Assembly (NCBI GenBank): GCA_964496695.1
Contig: CAZCBE010000018.1
Location: 12,791-76,790, forward strand
Direction: 5' to 3'
DNA from: SXTU01 sp964496695
GTDB taxonomy: Bacteria; Verrucomicrobiota; Verrucomicrobiia; Limisphaerales; SXTU01
Length of the DNA stretch: 64,000 nt
Below, one piece after another: positions 53,060 through 62,404 of this stretch (the stretch's first letter is position 1; the number at the start of each line of letters is the position of its first letter). Both the position numbers and the translations under genes were made by a program. The notes under the pieces are model-generated. The model saw only the letters and a program-made list of their open reading frames with translations, was not told the origin of the DNA and did not search any database.

Positions 53060-55357
53060 ATGAAAATTCCGAATCGTTCTACATCCGGCCAAGGCCTGCG
53101 TGAATTCACTGCTGAATCCCTGCTGTTACCCCGGGCAAAAGTGGCTGCCGGGCTCGCCCTCCTCACTTTCTTCATTTTTCTGCCGGTGGCGAGTTACGAA
53201 TTCATCAACTACGACGATGATGCATTTGTGACCAACAACCCTAAGGTCGCACCAGGATTTACCTGGGAGGGAATAAAGTGGGCCTTAACTTCGGCGGACA
53301 TTGACTACTGGCGGCCCCTGAGTTGGCTGTCCCACATGCTGGACATTGAGTTGTTCGGTGCCATGGCGGGTGGGCACCATCTGGTCAATCTGCTGATCCA
53401 CTGCGCCGCCGTGGTGATGGCGTTTCTGTCGCTGGACCGGCTCACGCGAGCCTTCTGGCCCAGTGCCATGGTGGCGGCGCTCTTCGCCTGGCATCCCTTG
53501 CATGTGGAGTCGGTCGCCTGGATCGGCGAGCGGAAGGATGTCCTCTGTGGCTTGTGTTGGTTTTGCACGCTCTGGGCTTACGCGCGCTATGTTGAGCAGC
53601 CAGGTTCGCGCCGGTATTTGATGACGTTCTGCTGGTTTGTGCTGGGGGTGATGTCCAAGCCCATGATTGTCACTCTTCCTTGCGTGCTGTTGCTGCTGGA
53701 TTTCTGGCCGCTGCGCCGCTTCGCCCTGCCCGGGACGGCGGGGGGGCCCGGCGGCGGGGGGCCTGACGGGACGGTGCCGTTGTGGCACCTGCTCAAGGAG
53801 AAGGTGCCCTTTCTGGCCGTCGTGCTGGTGCTGTCCGTCTCCACCATTTACTCGCAGCACCATGTCGGCGCGATCGTGGAACTACAGGCTTACTCCGGGG
53901 CGTTCCGTTTGCAAAACAGTCTGGCCAGTTATGGCACTTATGTGACCCAGACCTTTCTGCCCATCGGTTTCTGCGTATTTTATCCCATCGAGAAGCTCGC
54001 CACCTTGCATTGGGTCAGCAGTGGCCTGCTGATTTTGGTGGTTGGGGGCGCTGGCCTCTACTGGGCCAGGCGTTTCCCTTTCGTGCTGGTGGGCTGGCTA
54101 TGGTTTCTGGGCGTTTTGTTTCCGGTGATTGGCATCCTACAGGTGGGTGATCAAGCCCACGCGGACCGCTACACCTATCTTCCCTTGACGGGTCTTTTCA
54201 TCCTGGTGGTCTGGCTGGCATGGCATTGGGCGGACGATCAGAAGCAGCGCAAGCAGTTCTTGTTGTGGAGTGGTGTAAGTCTGCTTCTGGTCTGCGCAGC
54301 GGTCACCCGCAGCCAGCTAAGTCATTGGGAAAACAGTGTGACTGTCTTTCGCCGGGCCGTGATGGTTACATCCATGAACCACATCGCCATGAACAACTTG
54401 GGTGCTGAACTCGCAGCGCGAGAGCAGACTCGCGAAGCCATTGGCTACCTGCGCGAGGCGCTCCGCATCGAGAATCGTCAGTTGCCTTGGTTCAATCTCG
54501 CGACGGCATACTGGCAGCTAAAGGATGAGTCCAGCGCTCTGTTTGCGATGTCCCGGGGATTCCGGATGAATCCGAAGGGGAGTTACGCCAATGAGCAAAT
54601 GGTGTCGCTTCTGGATTCAGTCAGCAAGCGGCCGGAATTGACAATGTTGCGCAAGTTTGTGGCGGTGGGCCATGCTGCCCGTGGGGAATATGTGGGGGCT
54701 GCGGAGCAGTTGGCAGAGGTGACCAAGCTTGCGCCAGCCGACATCAATGTGCGGGTGGACCAGGCCGCGTTTCTGGCCATGGCCGGGCAAGAGCTGCGGG
54801 CTGTCGCGGTCCTGGAGGAAGTGTTGAAGCTGGCGCCCACCAATGCCCTGGCCCACAGCAACCTCGGGGCGCTGCTGGCCAAGCAGGGCCGGGTGCAGGA
54901 GGCCTTGGCGCATCATCAGGCCGCGATTCAGGCCCAGCCTAAGAACGTGGACAGCAGGCACAACCTTGCCCTTCTGCTGGCCCGGATTGGCCGGATCAAG
55001 GAAGCCCAAAAGGAATTTGAAGAGGTGCTTCGGCAGCATCCGCTTCATCAGCCTGCTTTGCAGCAGTTGGCGTGGCTTCTGGCGACGCAGGCTGAATGCC
55101 GTGATGGCCGGACTTCGATGCGGCTGGCTGGGCAGATGATGAACCTCGCACGAATCCACACGGCCACCCATTTGGATGTCCTGGCCGCCGCTGCCGCCGC
55201 TGCTGGCGAATTCGATCAGGCCGTGGAGATTGCGCGGAAGGCGCTTGAGCTGGCCCGGCGTGACCGTCAAACCGCGCTGGTAGAGGCGATTCCAGTCCGG
55301 CTCGCGCTTTATCAGTCGCGCCAGCCTTTTACCCAGCCTCACGTCAGCACGAACTGA
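53060..55357 (+). CDS. TMTC-like membrane protein: GT-C glycosyltransferase-type domain plus C-terminal TPRs
   Basis: 765 aa. The N-terminal half has about ten membrane helices with motifs of the TMTC/ArnT-like group (EFINYDDDAFVTNNPKV; YWRPLSWLSHMLDIELFG; FAWHPLHVESVAWIGERKDVL; QVGDQAHADRYTYLPLTG). The acidic YDDD after the first helix matches the catalytic region of GT-C enzymes that use lipid-linked sugars. From about residue 430 come six to seven TPR units. It probably glycosylates exported proteins. It stands alone on the plus strand after znuB. Confidence 0.87.
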   Translation: MKIPNRSTSGQGLREFTAESLLLPRAKVAAGLALLTFFIFLPVASYEFINYDDDAFVTNNPKVAPGFTWEGIKWALTSADIDYWRPLSWLSHMLDIELFGAMAGGHHLVNLLIHCAAVVMAFLSLDRLTRAFWPSAMVAALFAWHPLHVESVAWIGERKDVLCGLCWFCTLWAYARYVEQPGSRRYLMTFCWFVLGVMSKPMIVTLPCVLLLLDFWPLRRFALPGTAGGPGGGGPDGTVPLWHLLKEKVPFLAVVLVLSVSTIYSQHHVGAIVELQAYSGAFRLQNSLASYGTYVTQTFLPIGFCVFYPIEKLATLHWVSSGLLILVVGGAGLYWARRFPFVLVGWLWFLGVLFPVIGILQVGDQAHADRYTYLPLTGLFILVVWLAWHWADDQKQRKQFLLWSGVSLLLVCAAVTRSQLSHWENSVTVFRRAVMVTSMNHIAMNNLGAELAAREQTREAIGYLREALRIENRQLPWFNLATAYWQLKDESSALFAMSRGFRMNPKGSYANEQMVSLLDSVSKRPELTMLRKFVAVGHAARGEYVGAAEQLAEVTKLAPADINVRVDQAAFLAMAGQELRAVAVLEEVLKLAPTNALAHSNLGALLAKQGRVQEALAHHQAAIQAQPKNVDSRHNLALLLARIGRIKEAQKEFEEVLRQHPLHQPALQQLAWLLATQAECRDGRTSMRLAGQMMNLARIHTATHLDVLAAAAAAAGEFDQAVEIARKALELARRDRQTALVEAIPVRLALYQSRQPFTQPHVSTN

Positions 55358-55601
55358 TGGACTTTGTCCGAGGGCTTTGCGCCCGCGCCATAACGAGTGG
55401 GATGCTAATTACTGACTACGCTGGTCAAATCCCGGCTGTGCGCCACAGCGCGCTCAGATGTAGCGGTGGGTGCCAACCCGACCGTGGAGGAACCCTTGGA
55501 GGGGTGGGCGCGTGGCGGCGGGCAACGACAACTACGGTCTTCAGCCCTCCTTTCGCGCACCCGCCTGCGGAATCGGATCGGCTCCGACGGTTTAGGAAAG
55601 C

Positions 55602-55630
55602 AAAAAGGGCACCCGTTGCCGGGTGCCCTT
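55602..55630 (-). terminator. rho-independent terminator, prepilin copy 1
   Basis: On the minus strand, arms AAGGGCACCCG / CGGGTGCCCTT with loop GCAA are followed by TTTTTGC, downstream of the prepilin stop at 55656. Confidence 0.93.
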
Positions 55631-55655
55631 GCGTGCAAGGAGGGAGGCTGATCGC

Positions 55656-56501
55656 TCAGTTCGGGAACAGAGTGAACAACTGGGCAGTGCCCAAACCGCC
55701 CGCCTGCTGGGTGAGCTGGGCTTGGAGGCCGGAGGAGGTCACCTGCTGGACGCTGCCATCGGACAGGGCCAAGTTGCCGGCCATGTCGTGCTGGGCGGCC
55801 GGGCCGGCACCCGTCGTGCCCGTGCGCCAAGCGGCCGTGTTGACGTAAGCGACGCCGGCTGCGTTCATGGTGGTAGCGTTGATTCCGGCACCGATGCCGG
55901 CCGAGAATTTGTCAATGTTGGCCTGGGTGCCATAGCCCATGTTGCGGTCACCGCTCAGGATCGCATTGGGCTGGGTTTCATCGGCATTGATGCCCACCAC
56001 GAAGGAGGTGGCATGATCTTTGCCGGTGGTGGCGTAGCCGGTATAGACATTCGCCGCGATAGCGCCACTGTCGCCGCCACCCACCTGATTGTAGCCGGTA
56101 GCCCCGGTGGTGAAGTCGGACTTCATGCCGTTGAGCTTGTTGCGGTCGCCCGGGCACATCAGGATCTTGGCGGACCCGAGTTCGTTAGACATGGCCCCGA
56201 AATGCGCCCAGACGCGGGTGGTGGCCAGCGTGGGCGGGAAGAAGTTGGCGTTGTTCATGACGCCGGTGACCGCCCAGCCGGTCACGCGGTAGGGGAAGCG
56301 GTCGTCGTTGTCATTTGCGAACACCTTGAAGGAGAGCCCGATCTGCTTGAGGTTGTTGGCGCATTTGATGCGGGCGGCCTTGGCTTTGGCCTTGGCGAGG
56401 GCGGGCAGGAGCATGCCGGCCAGGATGGCGATGATGGCGATGACGACCAGAAGCTCAATGAGCGTAAAGGCCCCGATTTTTTTGCTGCGTAGCTGTTTCA
56501 T
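55656..56501 (-). CDS. prepilin-type (DUF1559-like/type II secretion) protein, copy 1
   Basis: 281 aa from the ATG at 56501. The prepilin cleavage site IGA|FTLIELLVVIAIIAILAGMLLPALAKAK is followed by ARIKCANNLKQIGLSFKVFANDNDDRFPY, typical of the large verrucomicrobial/planctomycete pseudopilin families, and an end with ALSDGSVQQVTSS. Differs from copy 2 by one residue (Leu in QAQLTQQ, Phe in copy 2). It has its own sigma-54-like promoter and terminator. Confidence 0.93.
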   Translation of the reverse strand: MKQLRSKKIGAFTLIELLVVIAIIAILAGMLLPALAKAKAKAARIKCANNLKQIGLSFKVFANDNDDRFPYRVTGWAVTGVMNNANFFPPTLATTRVWAHFGAMSNELGSAKILMCPGDRNKLNGMKSDFTTGATGYNQVGGGDSGAIAANVYTGYATTGKDHATSFVVGINADETQPNAILSGDRNMGYGTQANIDKFSAGIGAGINATTMNAAGVAYVNTAAWRTGTTGAGPAAQHDMAGNLALSDGSVQQVTSSGLQAQLTQQAGGLGTAQLFTLFPN

Positions 56502-56579
56502 GATGTGTTGCGTTTGTTTGTTCAGCCGGACCGTCCTGAGAACTGCTCCCAAGACTTCTACTTAGGCTGAATGGCTTAT

Positions 56580-56596
56580 AGCAGTGATGGTGCCAG
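56580..56596 (-). promoter_or_regulatory. sigma-54-like promoter for prepilin copy 1
   Basis: On the minus strand CTGGCACCATCACTGCT: GG and GC 10 bases apart, matching TGGCAC-N5-TGC. It lies about 80 bases upstream of the ATG. A CAGCCTAAGT block begins 11 bases downstream, where transcription would start. Confidence 0.65.
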
Positions 56597-56916
56597 GGGT
56601 GTTGAAGTGTCACCAAAGGCAGCAAATAGGCATGCAGAATCGCAAACCTGAGCCCAAAGCTATGCAAACGCCGAAAGGGTGCCAGCCGTGGGCGGTCGAT
56701 CACCAGATGAGTGGCTTTATTAACATTTGTGTAACTTGTTTGTTTTCAACACTTTGCGATGCATCGGTTCGGGTGGTGACGGCATTGTAGCTTAAGACCT
56801 GCCCCATTCGTTGGTGAAAGGAACGGCTTAAGCAGTCTGTGATGTGAGGGAAAACAGCGCATCAGGCGTGAAAATCACGCTTGCTCCGTTTCCCCAGCAC
56901 CTGAGGCTAAGGCAGC
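56597..56916. other. intergenic stretch upstream of prepilin copy 1
   Basis: Between the sigma-54-like promoter of copy 1 and the terminator of copy 2. It could hold an enhancer site for a sigma-54 activator; no clear palindromic site, gene or RNA was recognised. Confidence 0.4.
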
Positions 56917-56945
56917 AAAAAGGGCACCCGTTGCCGGGTGCCCTT
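56917..56945 (-). terminator. rho-independent terminator, prepilin copy 2
   Basis: Same hairpin and T-tract as at 55602-55630: arms AAGGGCACCCG / CGGGTGCCCTT. Confidence 0.93.
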
Positions 56946-56970
56946 GCGTGTAAGGAGGGAGGCTGATCGC

Positions 56971-57816
56971 TCAGTTCGGGAACAGGGTGAACAACTGGGC
57001 AGTGCCCAAACCGCCCGCCTGCTGGGTGAACTGGGCTTGGAGGCCGGAGGAGGTCACCTGCTGGACGCTGCCATCGGACAGGGCCAAGTTGCCGGCCATG
57101 TCGTGCTGGGCGGCCGGGCCGGCACCCGTCGTGCCCGTGCGCCAAGCGGCCGTGTTGACGTAAGCGACGCCGGCTGCGTTCATGGTGGTAGCGTTGATTC
57201 CGGCACCGATGCCGGCCGAGAATTTGTCAATGTTGGCCTGGGTGCCATAGCCCATGTTGCGGTCACCGCTCAGGATCGCATTGGGCTGGGTTTCATCGGC
57301 ATTGATGCCCACCACGAAGGAGGTGGCATGATCTTTGCCGGTGGTGGCGTAGCCGGTATAGACATTCGCCGCGATAGCGCCACTGTCGCCGCCACCCACC
57401 TGATTGTAGCCGGTAGCCCCGGTGGTGAAGTCGGACTTCATGCCGTTGAGCTTGTTGCGGTCGCCCGGGCACATCAGGATCTTGGCGGACCCGAGTTCGT
57501 TAGACATGGCCCCGAAATGCGCCCAGACGCGGGTGGTGGCCAGCGTGGGCGGGAAGAAGTTGGCGTTGTTCATGACGCCGGTGACCGCCCAGCCGGTCAC
57601 GCGGTAGGGGAAGCGGTCGTCGTTGTCATTTGCGAACACCTTGAAGGAGAGCCCGATCTGCTTGAGGTTGTTGGCGCATTTGATGCGGGCGGCCTTGGCT
57701 TTGGCCTTGGCGAGGGCGGGCAGGAGCATGCCGGCCAGGATGGCGATGATGGCGATGACGACCAGAAGCTCAATGAGCGTAAAGGCCCCGATTTTTTTGC
57801 TGCGTAGCTGTTTCAT
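56971..57816 (-). CDS. prepilin-type (DUF1559-like/type II secretion) protein, copy 2
   Basis: 281 aa, identical to copy 1 except Phe for Leu in QAQFTQQ. Same cleavage site IGA|FTLIELLVV. Its leader and promoter differ from copy 1 in sequence but share their layout. Two near-identical pilin subunits from separate promoters could raise dose or allow separate control. Confidence 0.93.
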   Translation of the reverse strand: MKQLRSKKIGAFTLIELLVVIAIIAILAGMLLPALAKAKAKAARIKCANNLKQIGLSFKVFANDNDDRFPYRVTGWAVTGVMNNANFFPPTLATTRVWAHFGAMSNELGSAKILMCPGDRNKLNGMKSDFTTGATGYNQVGGGDSGAIAANVYTGYATTGKDHATSFVVGINADETQPNAILSGDRNMGYGTQANIDKFSAGIGAGINATTMNAAGVAYVNTAAWRTGTTGAGPAAQHDMAGNLALSDGSVQQVTSSGLQAQFTQQAGGLGTAQLFTLFPN

Positions 57817-57892
57817 GTTTGTGTTGTGTTGGTAAAGCCGTAGTGCTCTGAGAAACGCTCTCCGGGCACTGACTTAAGCTGTCGTCCTCACT

Positions 57893-57909
57893 AGCAAAGC
57901 AAACGCCAA
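57893..57909 (-). promoter_or_regulatory. sigma-54-like promoter for prepilin copy 2
   Basis: On the minus strand TTGGCGTTTGCTTTGCT: GG and GC 10 bases apart, matching TGGC-N8-TTGC. A CAGCTTAAGT block begins 12 bases downstream, as in copy 1. About 80 bases upstream of the ATG. Confidence 0.6.
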
Positions 57910-58401
57910 TGGAAGCACGGCCGCAGTTGGCATACCTCCCTCCGGAGCACGCTCAGGCGACGTTAACATCTAACTCGCAACCAATTGCAGCATAGAATGT
58001 TACGATTTTTTAGAGAGCTTTTATTCGGCCTGAATCGGGTGATCCGATGTAGTCCGTAAAGACTATCTAACGGCCTTGGATGCAACCGATATAGGCATTA
58101 ATGGCGTGCGTTTTGCTTAATCAGCCTCAGTGAGTCTGGTCGGGAATTTTCTTCGGTCGCGTGAGGCACACGCGATTGAGACTGGTCGGGCTCAAGTGGG
58201 AGCCTGCCTGAATAGGCTGTTAAGCCTAAGACAAGTGCAGCAACTCAACCGATGGCGGGCCTGCTGCGTCCATTCCTTTATCCGCATCCCAGCAGTTCGT
58301 CTTCGGGTGTGGCGCGGAGCCCCACAGAGCGGGAACGCAAAGGTGGTGACGATGGCTCCAAGCCGATGCTCCCCCGCCAGCTCAGCCTCGCGTCAGAGCC
58401 C
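57910..58401. other. intergenic stretch between prepilin copy 2 and the response regulator
   Basis: No gene or RNA recognised. The part near 57960-58130 is more A+T-rich than its surroundings and could hold activator sites for the sigma-54-like promoter. The remainder near 58250-58400 shows only frames without start signals. Confidence 0.4.
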
Positions 58402-59034
58402 CTAATTCGCCGGTTCCAGATATTTGACCACCGCCTCCGTGCGTGATCGGACTTGGAGCTTGTCGTAGATGTTCCGCAGGTGCGCCCGGACCGTGTCAAA
58501 GCTGATGCCGAGCTGCTCCGCAATTTCCTTGTAGCGATGCCCCTTGGCCAGCAGGGCCAGGATCTCCTTCTCGCGGGTGGAGAGCACCTCGGTGCTGCGG
58601 CCCGGGCTTTTGACCTTTTGGAAGTGCTGCACCACGATCCGCGCGATCTTGCTGGTCATCGGTGAGCCGCCCTGCTGGACCTCGGCGATGGCCTCCAGCA
58701 GCTTGGCGGGTGGCGTGCGTTTGAGCAGGTAGCCGCTCGCACCGGCCGTCAGCGATTCGAAGATCAGTTCCGCGTCCTCATACATGGTCAGCATGAGGAA
58801 ATGCACCTCCGGCATTTTGGCCTTGAGCTGGCGCACACATTCGATGCCGGAGATGCGTGCCAGGTTGATGTCCATCAATACCACTTGTGGCTCCGCCCGG
58901 GGCAGCTCGACGATGGCTTCCTCGGCGGAGCGGTGCGCGCTGACACAGGCGAAGCCTTCCGATCCGTTGAGCAGCACGCTCAGGCTGTGGCGCACGTCAC
59001 TGTCATCTTCCACGATGGATACTCTGATGGTCAT
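58402..59034 (-). CDS. NarL/LuxR-family response regulator
   Basis: 210 aa. Receiver domain: acidic pocket VEDDSD (about 8-13), phospho-acceptor D55 in VVLMDINLARISG, T83 in FLMLTMYED and K105 in GYLLKRTPP. The C-terminal LuxR-type HTH (STREKEILALLAKGHRYKEIAEQLGISFDTVRAHLRNIYDKLQVRSRTEAVVKYL) binds DNA. The adjacent sensor kinase gene ends 92 bases upstream on the same strand, so the two form a two-component pair. Confidence 0.94.
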   Translation of the reverse strand: MTIRVSIVEDDSDVRHSLSVLLNGSEGFACVSAHRSAEEAIVELPRAEPQVVLMDINLARISGIECVRQLKAKMPEVHFLMLTMYEDAELIFESLTAGASGYLLKRTPPAKLLEAIAEVQQGGSPMTSKIARIVVQHFQKVKSPGRSTEVLSTREKEILALLAKGHRYKEIAEQLGISFDTVRAHLRNIYDKLQVRSRTEAVVKYLEPAN

Positions 59035-59126
59035 GGTTGGTTGGGTTGCGGACCGGCCGGTGCCGGTCGGTCCAGTTTATGATAGGTGTGAACCGATGCG
59101 CTGTAAAATTTGGGTGCGTGGACGCT

Positions 59127-62100
59127 TCATGCCGGAGGGGACGGTTCCACCACCGCCACCGGCGGCACGGCGAAGGCCATCGGGATGTGAAAAGTCAGGC
59201 GCGTGCCCGCGCCGGGCCGGCTGGACAGCTCGAACCGCCCGCCCAAGGCCTCGATGCGGGCGCGCATGTTTTGCAGCCCGTTGCCCCCGGTGCCGGCGGT
59301 CGCGAAGCCCCGCCCATTGTCACTGATGGTGAGTTCGATTCCCTCCGGGACCACGGCCAGCCGCACGCCTACTTCCGTGGCCTGCGCGTGCTTGGCCACA
59401 TTATTTAACGCCTCCTTGAACGCCAGAAACAGGTGATGCCGCCGCTCGGCGGACAGGACATGGGCGGGCAGGGTGGCCGGCACGTCGAGCCGGCAGCGCA
59501 CCGGGGTGGACTCAAAGAACTCCTCGGTGAAGTGGACGATGTAGGCGGCGGTCCGGTCCAGCGTGTCGTTGCTGGGCTTGACCGTCCACACGATCTCGTC
59601 GAGCGATTTGGCCACCTCGCGGGACTCGGTGGTGATCTTGTCCAGTTGCCGGCTGACCGCTTCGGGCGAGGCGATTTCCCGCCGCGCCAGCTCCCCCAGC
59701 AGACTGATCTGCGTCAGGCGCGAACCGAGCTGGTCGTGCATGTCCGCCGCGATGCGGGACCGCTCCGCTGCCAGGGCGTGCTCCTGTTCCAGCGTTGCGA
59801 TCGTCCGCTGGAGCTTCCGCACGGAAACTTGCCGGACTCCATAGGCGATGATCCCCAGCCCGCCCGCCGTCGAGAGGCTCAAGAACCACCAAGTGCGCCA
59901 GTAGGGCGCCAGCACCGTCACCGCCAGGCCCGAGCCCAGTTCATTCCACACCCCGTCGCTGTTCACCGCCCGCACTTCGAACATATACTGGCCGGGGGGA
60001 GGGTTGCCATAGATGGCCGTCCGCTCGTCCCCGGCGTCAATCCAGTCCGAGTCATAGTTGGTCAGCCGGTATTTGAACTGGACCCGCCGTGGTGCGGTGA
60101 AGTTGATGCCGGTGTATTGGATTTCCAGGCGTTTGCAGCCCGCCGGCACGCGCAATTGCGCCTCCGGCCGGGTCCGGTCGGTGACCGACTCCGTCGCGCC
60201 CGTTTCCTCCGGCGGCGGGTCCACCTTCAGCAGCCGGCCGTCCCCATAGGCGTCTTCGATCAGCACCGTCGGCGGCCGGGCGTTGAGCCGCAGGTTGGCG
60301 GGGTCCACGATGGCCACACCCTGCGGCGTGGGGAACCACAGGCGGCCGTCCCGGGTCTGGCAGCCGGAGGGCTGGTTGCCGCCGTTGCACTCCCGGCCGC
60401 TCAAGCCGTCGGCCTTGGTGTAAGTCGAGCACCGCACCGTGGGCATCTGGCCCTCCACCGCCAGTTCCAGCTCGCGGGTCGCCACGCGGAAGATGCCGCG
60501 GTTGGACCCGAACCAGAAGGTGCGCCGCCGGTCCTTGAAGATTTGGGAGATGACATTGTCCGGCAGCCCGTGCTGGGTTTGCAGGGCGGTTATCTTTCCC
60601 GCCCGGCAATGGGCCAGCCCGCGCGAGGTGCCCGCCCACAGGACGCCGTTTTCATCCTCCAGCAGCACCCGCACAAAATCGCTCGGCAGCCCTTGGGCGG
60701 TGGTGAGCGTGGTGAACTGCCCGTCGCGCAGGCAGCTCAGCCCGCCCCCGCCCGTCCCGAACCAGACGGCTCCGCTGCGGTCACACACGATCGCCCGCAC
60801 GTCGGAGTGGGCCAGGCCGGACGCCGCGTCGTAGTTCTTCACGCCGGTTTCCTCGAAGCAATAGGCGCCCTTCAACTGCGTCCCCACCCACAGGCGTCCC
60901 CGGGGGTCCTCGTAAATCGCCCGGATGAACTTGCCATCGAAGCCCTGCTCCAGACCGAACGGCTCAAACCGCTCGCCCCGCCGGCGGAAGATGCCCCCGC
61001 CCCAGGTGCCCACCAGCAGGTTGCGCTGCCGGTCCTCCCATACCGCTGTGACCTGCTCGTTGGCCAGTCCCTGGGGGGTGCCATAGTGCGTGATGCCGCC
61101 TTCCTTGCGCACGGCAAAGAGCCCGCCGGCGGTCCCGAGCCAGACGGCTTCGTCGGCGTCTTCACAGACCGAGGCTACGTTGTCCTGTGGCAGTCCGTTC
61201 CGGGCGTCCAGCACTTCAAACACCCGCTGCCGCAGCCGGTCCAGGCCGCCGTTCAAGGTGCCCACCCACACATTGCCCTCCGCGTCCTCGCAGGCGGCGA
61301 GGACCGTGGCCGCCCCCAGTCCGTCCTTCACTCCGATGGTCTCCACCCGCCCCTCGAACAGCCGGATCAATCCCCGGCCGCTGGCCCCGATCCACACCGC
61401 CCCCTTGCGGTCCTCCATCAGTATCTGCGCCGCATCGGACGTCATCAGGCCTTCGGTGAACTTGATGGCCATGCTGCCGTCGTGGCTGGTCAGTTGCGCC
61501 AGGCCTTTCTGGTCGGCCAGCCAGACCCCGCCCTGCCGGCGGGGGGCCAGGGCCACGTCCCCGGATGCCACCCACGGATGCCGTTCAAATCGCTCGTTCT
61601 TCACGCAGCCAAACCAGCGGGCCGTGGAGGCCCAGACCGTTCCCTCCGCATCCAGCACCAGCCCGCGCACCGGATCCCCCGGCAGCCCCTCGGCCTGGCC
61701 CAGCGACTGCGCCTTGCCGCCCGCATAGCGGACCACGTCTCCGCGCATGGTTCCGAACCACAGGCCACCGCGCGGGTCCTCCGCGATGCAGTTCACTGTG
61801 TTGTCCGCCACGCCCAACTGGGCCGGCACCGTGACCTCGCCGCCCCTCAGACAGCCCACTCCGCTGCCCTCCAGGCCGAACCACAGCGCACCCCGCGAAT
61901 CTTCGAACACACAGGTGATGCGGTTGCCGGGGAACCCCGGCATGGTGTCCGGCGAGAACACCTTGAACCGCACCCCGTCGAAGCGCACCAGTCCGTTGCG
62001 CGTGCCCAGCCAGAGATAGCCGTCCCTAGACTGGTAGATCGCCGTGACCGAGCTTTGCGGCAGCCCGTCGTCAATGTGCCAGTTCTCAATATGATGGCTG

Positions 62101-62243
62101 CCCGGGAAAAAGCCCGGGCTGGCCGCCCACGCGCCGGGCAGCGCCACGGCCAGCAGCCATGCCCACGCCAGCCACCAGCCCGTCCGGCCGCCTCGGGCGG
62201 AAGCCGGCCGGCGCGCCGGTGATTCATCAAGGCGTGGCCGCAT
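59127..62243 (-). CDS. two-component-propeller sensor histidine kinase (HisKA_3 type)
   Basis: 1038 aa from the ATG at 62243. A signal/anchor (GWWLAWAWLLAVALPGAWA) precedes about 14 propeller repeats of the Reg_prop type (DGYLWLGTRNGLVRFDG; DSRGALWFGLEGSGVGCL; DRSGAVWFGTGGGGLSCL), then a Y_Y_Y domain (QYTGINFTAPRRVQFKYRLTNYDSDWIDAG... YMFEVRAVNSDGVWNE). One membrane helix (WWFLSLSTAGGLGIIAYGV) leads to the dimerisation helix with the phospho-His in ADMHDQLGSRLTQISLLGE. The HATPase domain ends NGLQNMRARIEALGGRFELSSRPGAGTRLTFHIP. It senses an outside signal and phosphorylates the adjacent regulator. A large open frame on the other strand is a shadow. Confidence 0.94.
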   Translation of the reverse strand: MRPRLDESPARRPASARGGRTGWWLAWAWLLAVALPGAWAASPGFFPGSHHIENWHIDDGLPQSSVTAIYQSRDGYLWLGTRNGLVRFDGVRFKVFSPDTMPGFPGNRITCVFEDSRGALWFGLEGSGVGCLRGGEVTVPAQLGVADNTVNCIAEDPRGGLWFGTMRGDVVRYAGGKAQSLGQAEGLPGDPVRGLVLDAEGTVWASTARWFGCVKNERFERHPWVASGDVALAPRRQGGVWLADQKGLAQLTSHDGSMAIKFTEGLMTSDAAQILMEDRKGAVWIGASGRGLIRLFEGRVETIGVKDGLGAATVLAACEDAEGNVWVGTLNGGLDRLRQRVFEVLDARNGLPQDNVASVCEDADEAVWLGTAGGLFAVRKEGGITHYGTPQGLANEQVTAVWEDRQRNLLVGTWGGGIFRRRGERFEPFGLEQGFDGKFIRAIYEDPRGRLWVGTQLKGAYCFEETGVKNYDAASGLAHSDVRAIVCDRSGAVWFGTGGGGLSCLRDGQFTTLTTAQGLPSDFVRVLLEDENGVLWAGTSRGLAHCRAGKITALQTQHGLPDNVISQIFKDRRRTFWFGSNRGIFRVATRELELAVEGQMPTVRCSTYTKADGLSGRECNGGNQPSGCQTRDGRLWFPTPQGVAIVDPANLRLNARPPTVLIEDAYGDGRLLKVDPPPEETGATESVTDRTRPEAQLRVPAGCKRLEIQYTGINFTAPRRVQFKYRLTNYDSDWIDAGDERTAIYGNPPPGQYMFEVRAVNSDGVWNELGSGLAVTVLAPYWRTWWFLSLSTAGGLGIIAYGVRQVSVRKLQRTIATLEQEHALAAERSRIAADMHDQLGSRLTQISLLGELARREIASPEAVSRQLDKITTESREVAKSLDEIVWTVKPSNDTLDRTAAYIVHFTEEFFESTPVRCRLDVPATLPAHVLSAERRHHLFLAFKEALNNVAKHAQATEVGVRLAVVPEGIELTISDNGRGFATAGTGGNGLQNMRARIEALGGRFELSSRPGAGTRLTFHIPMAFAVPPVAVVEPSPPA

Positions 62244-62404
62244 GTGAATGCTAATAGGCAGAAACGGGGCGTCTTCGAGCAAGCCCAAAGCATCCGATTC
62301 GGCATAAATGGCTGTGTTCTTTCCAGCCCTAGCCCTGCGGCGCAGAAGACGCAATGGTTCGCCGGGCCGACGGCCAGGGCAGGGCACCGTCAAGTGACCG
62401 TGCC

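Larger units (their letters stand above)
55599..56502. repeat. 904-bp direct duplication, copy 1
   Basis: Matches 56914-57817 with three differences that I can see (55636, 55671, 55715). The unit begins at the terminator and ends exactly one base after the start codon of the prepilin gene. Confidence 0.92.
56914..57817. repeat. 904-bp direct duplication, copy 2
   Basis: Matches 55599-56502 as described there. The differing bases are at 56951, 56986 and 57030, all near the 3' end of the gene. Confidence 0.92.

Noticed and set aside
59433..62222. Open frame of 929 codons on the plus strand
   Set aside because: Antisense to the sensor histidine kinase; the sequence is Pro/Arg/His-rich with no motifs.
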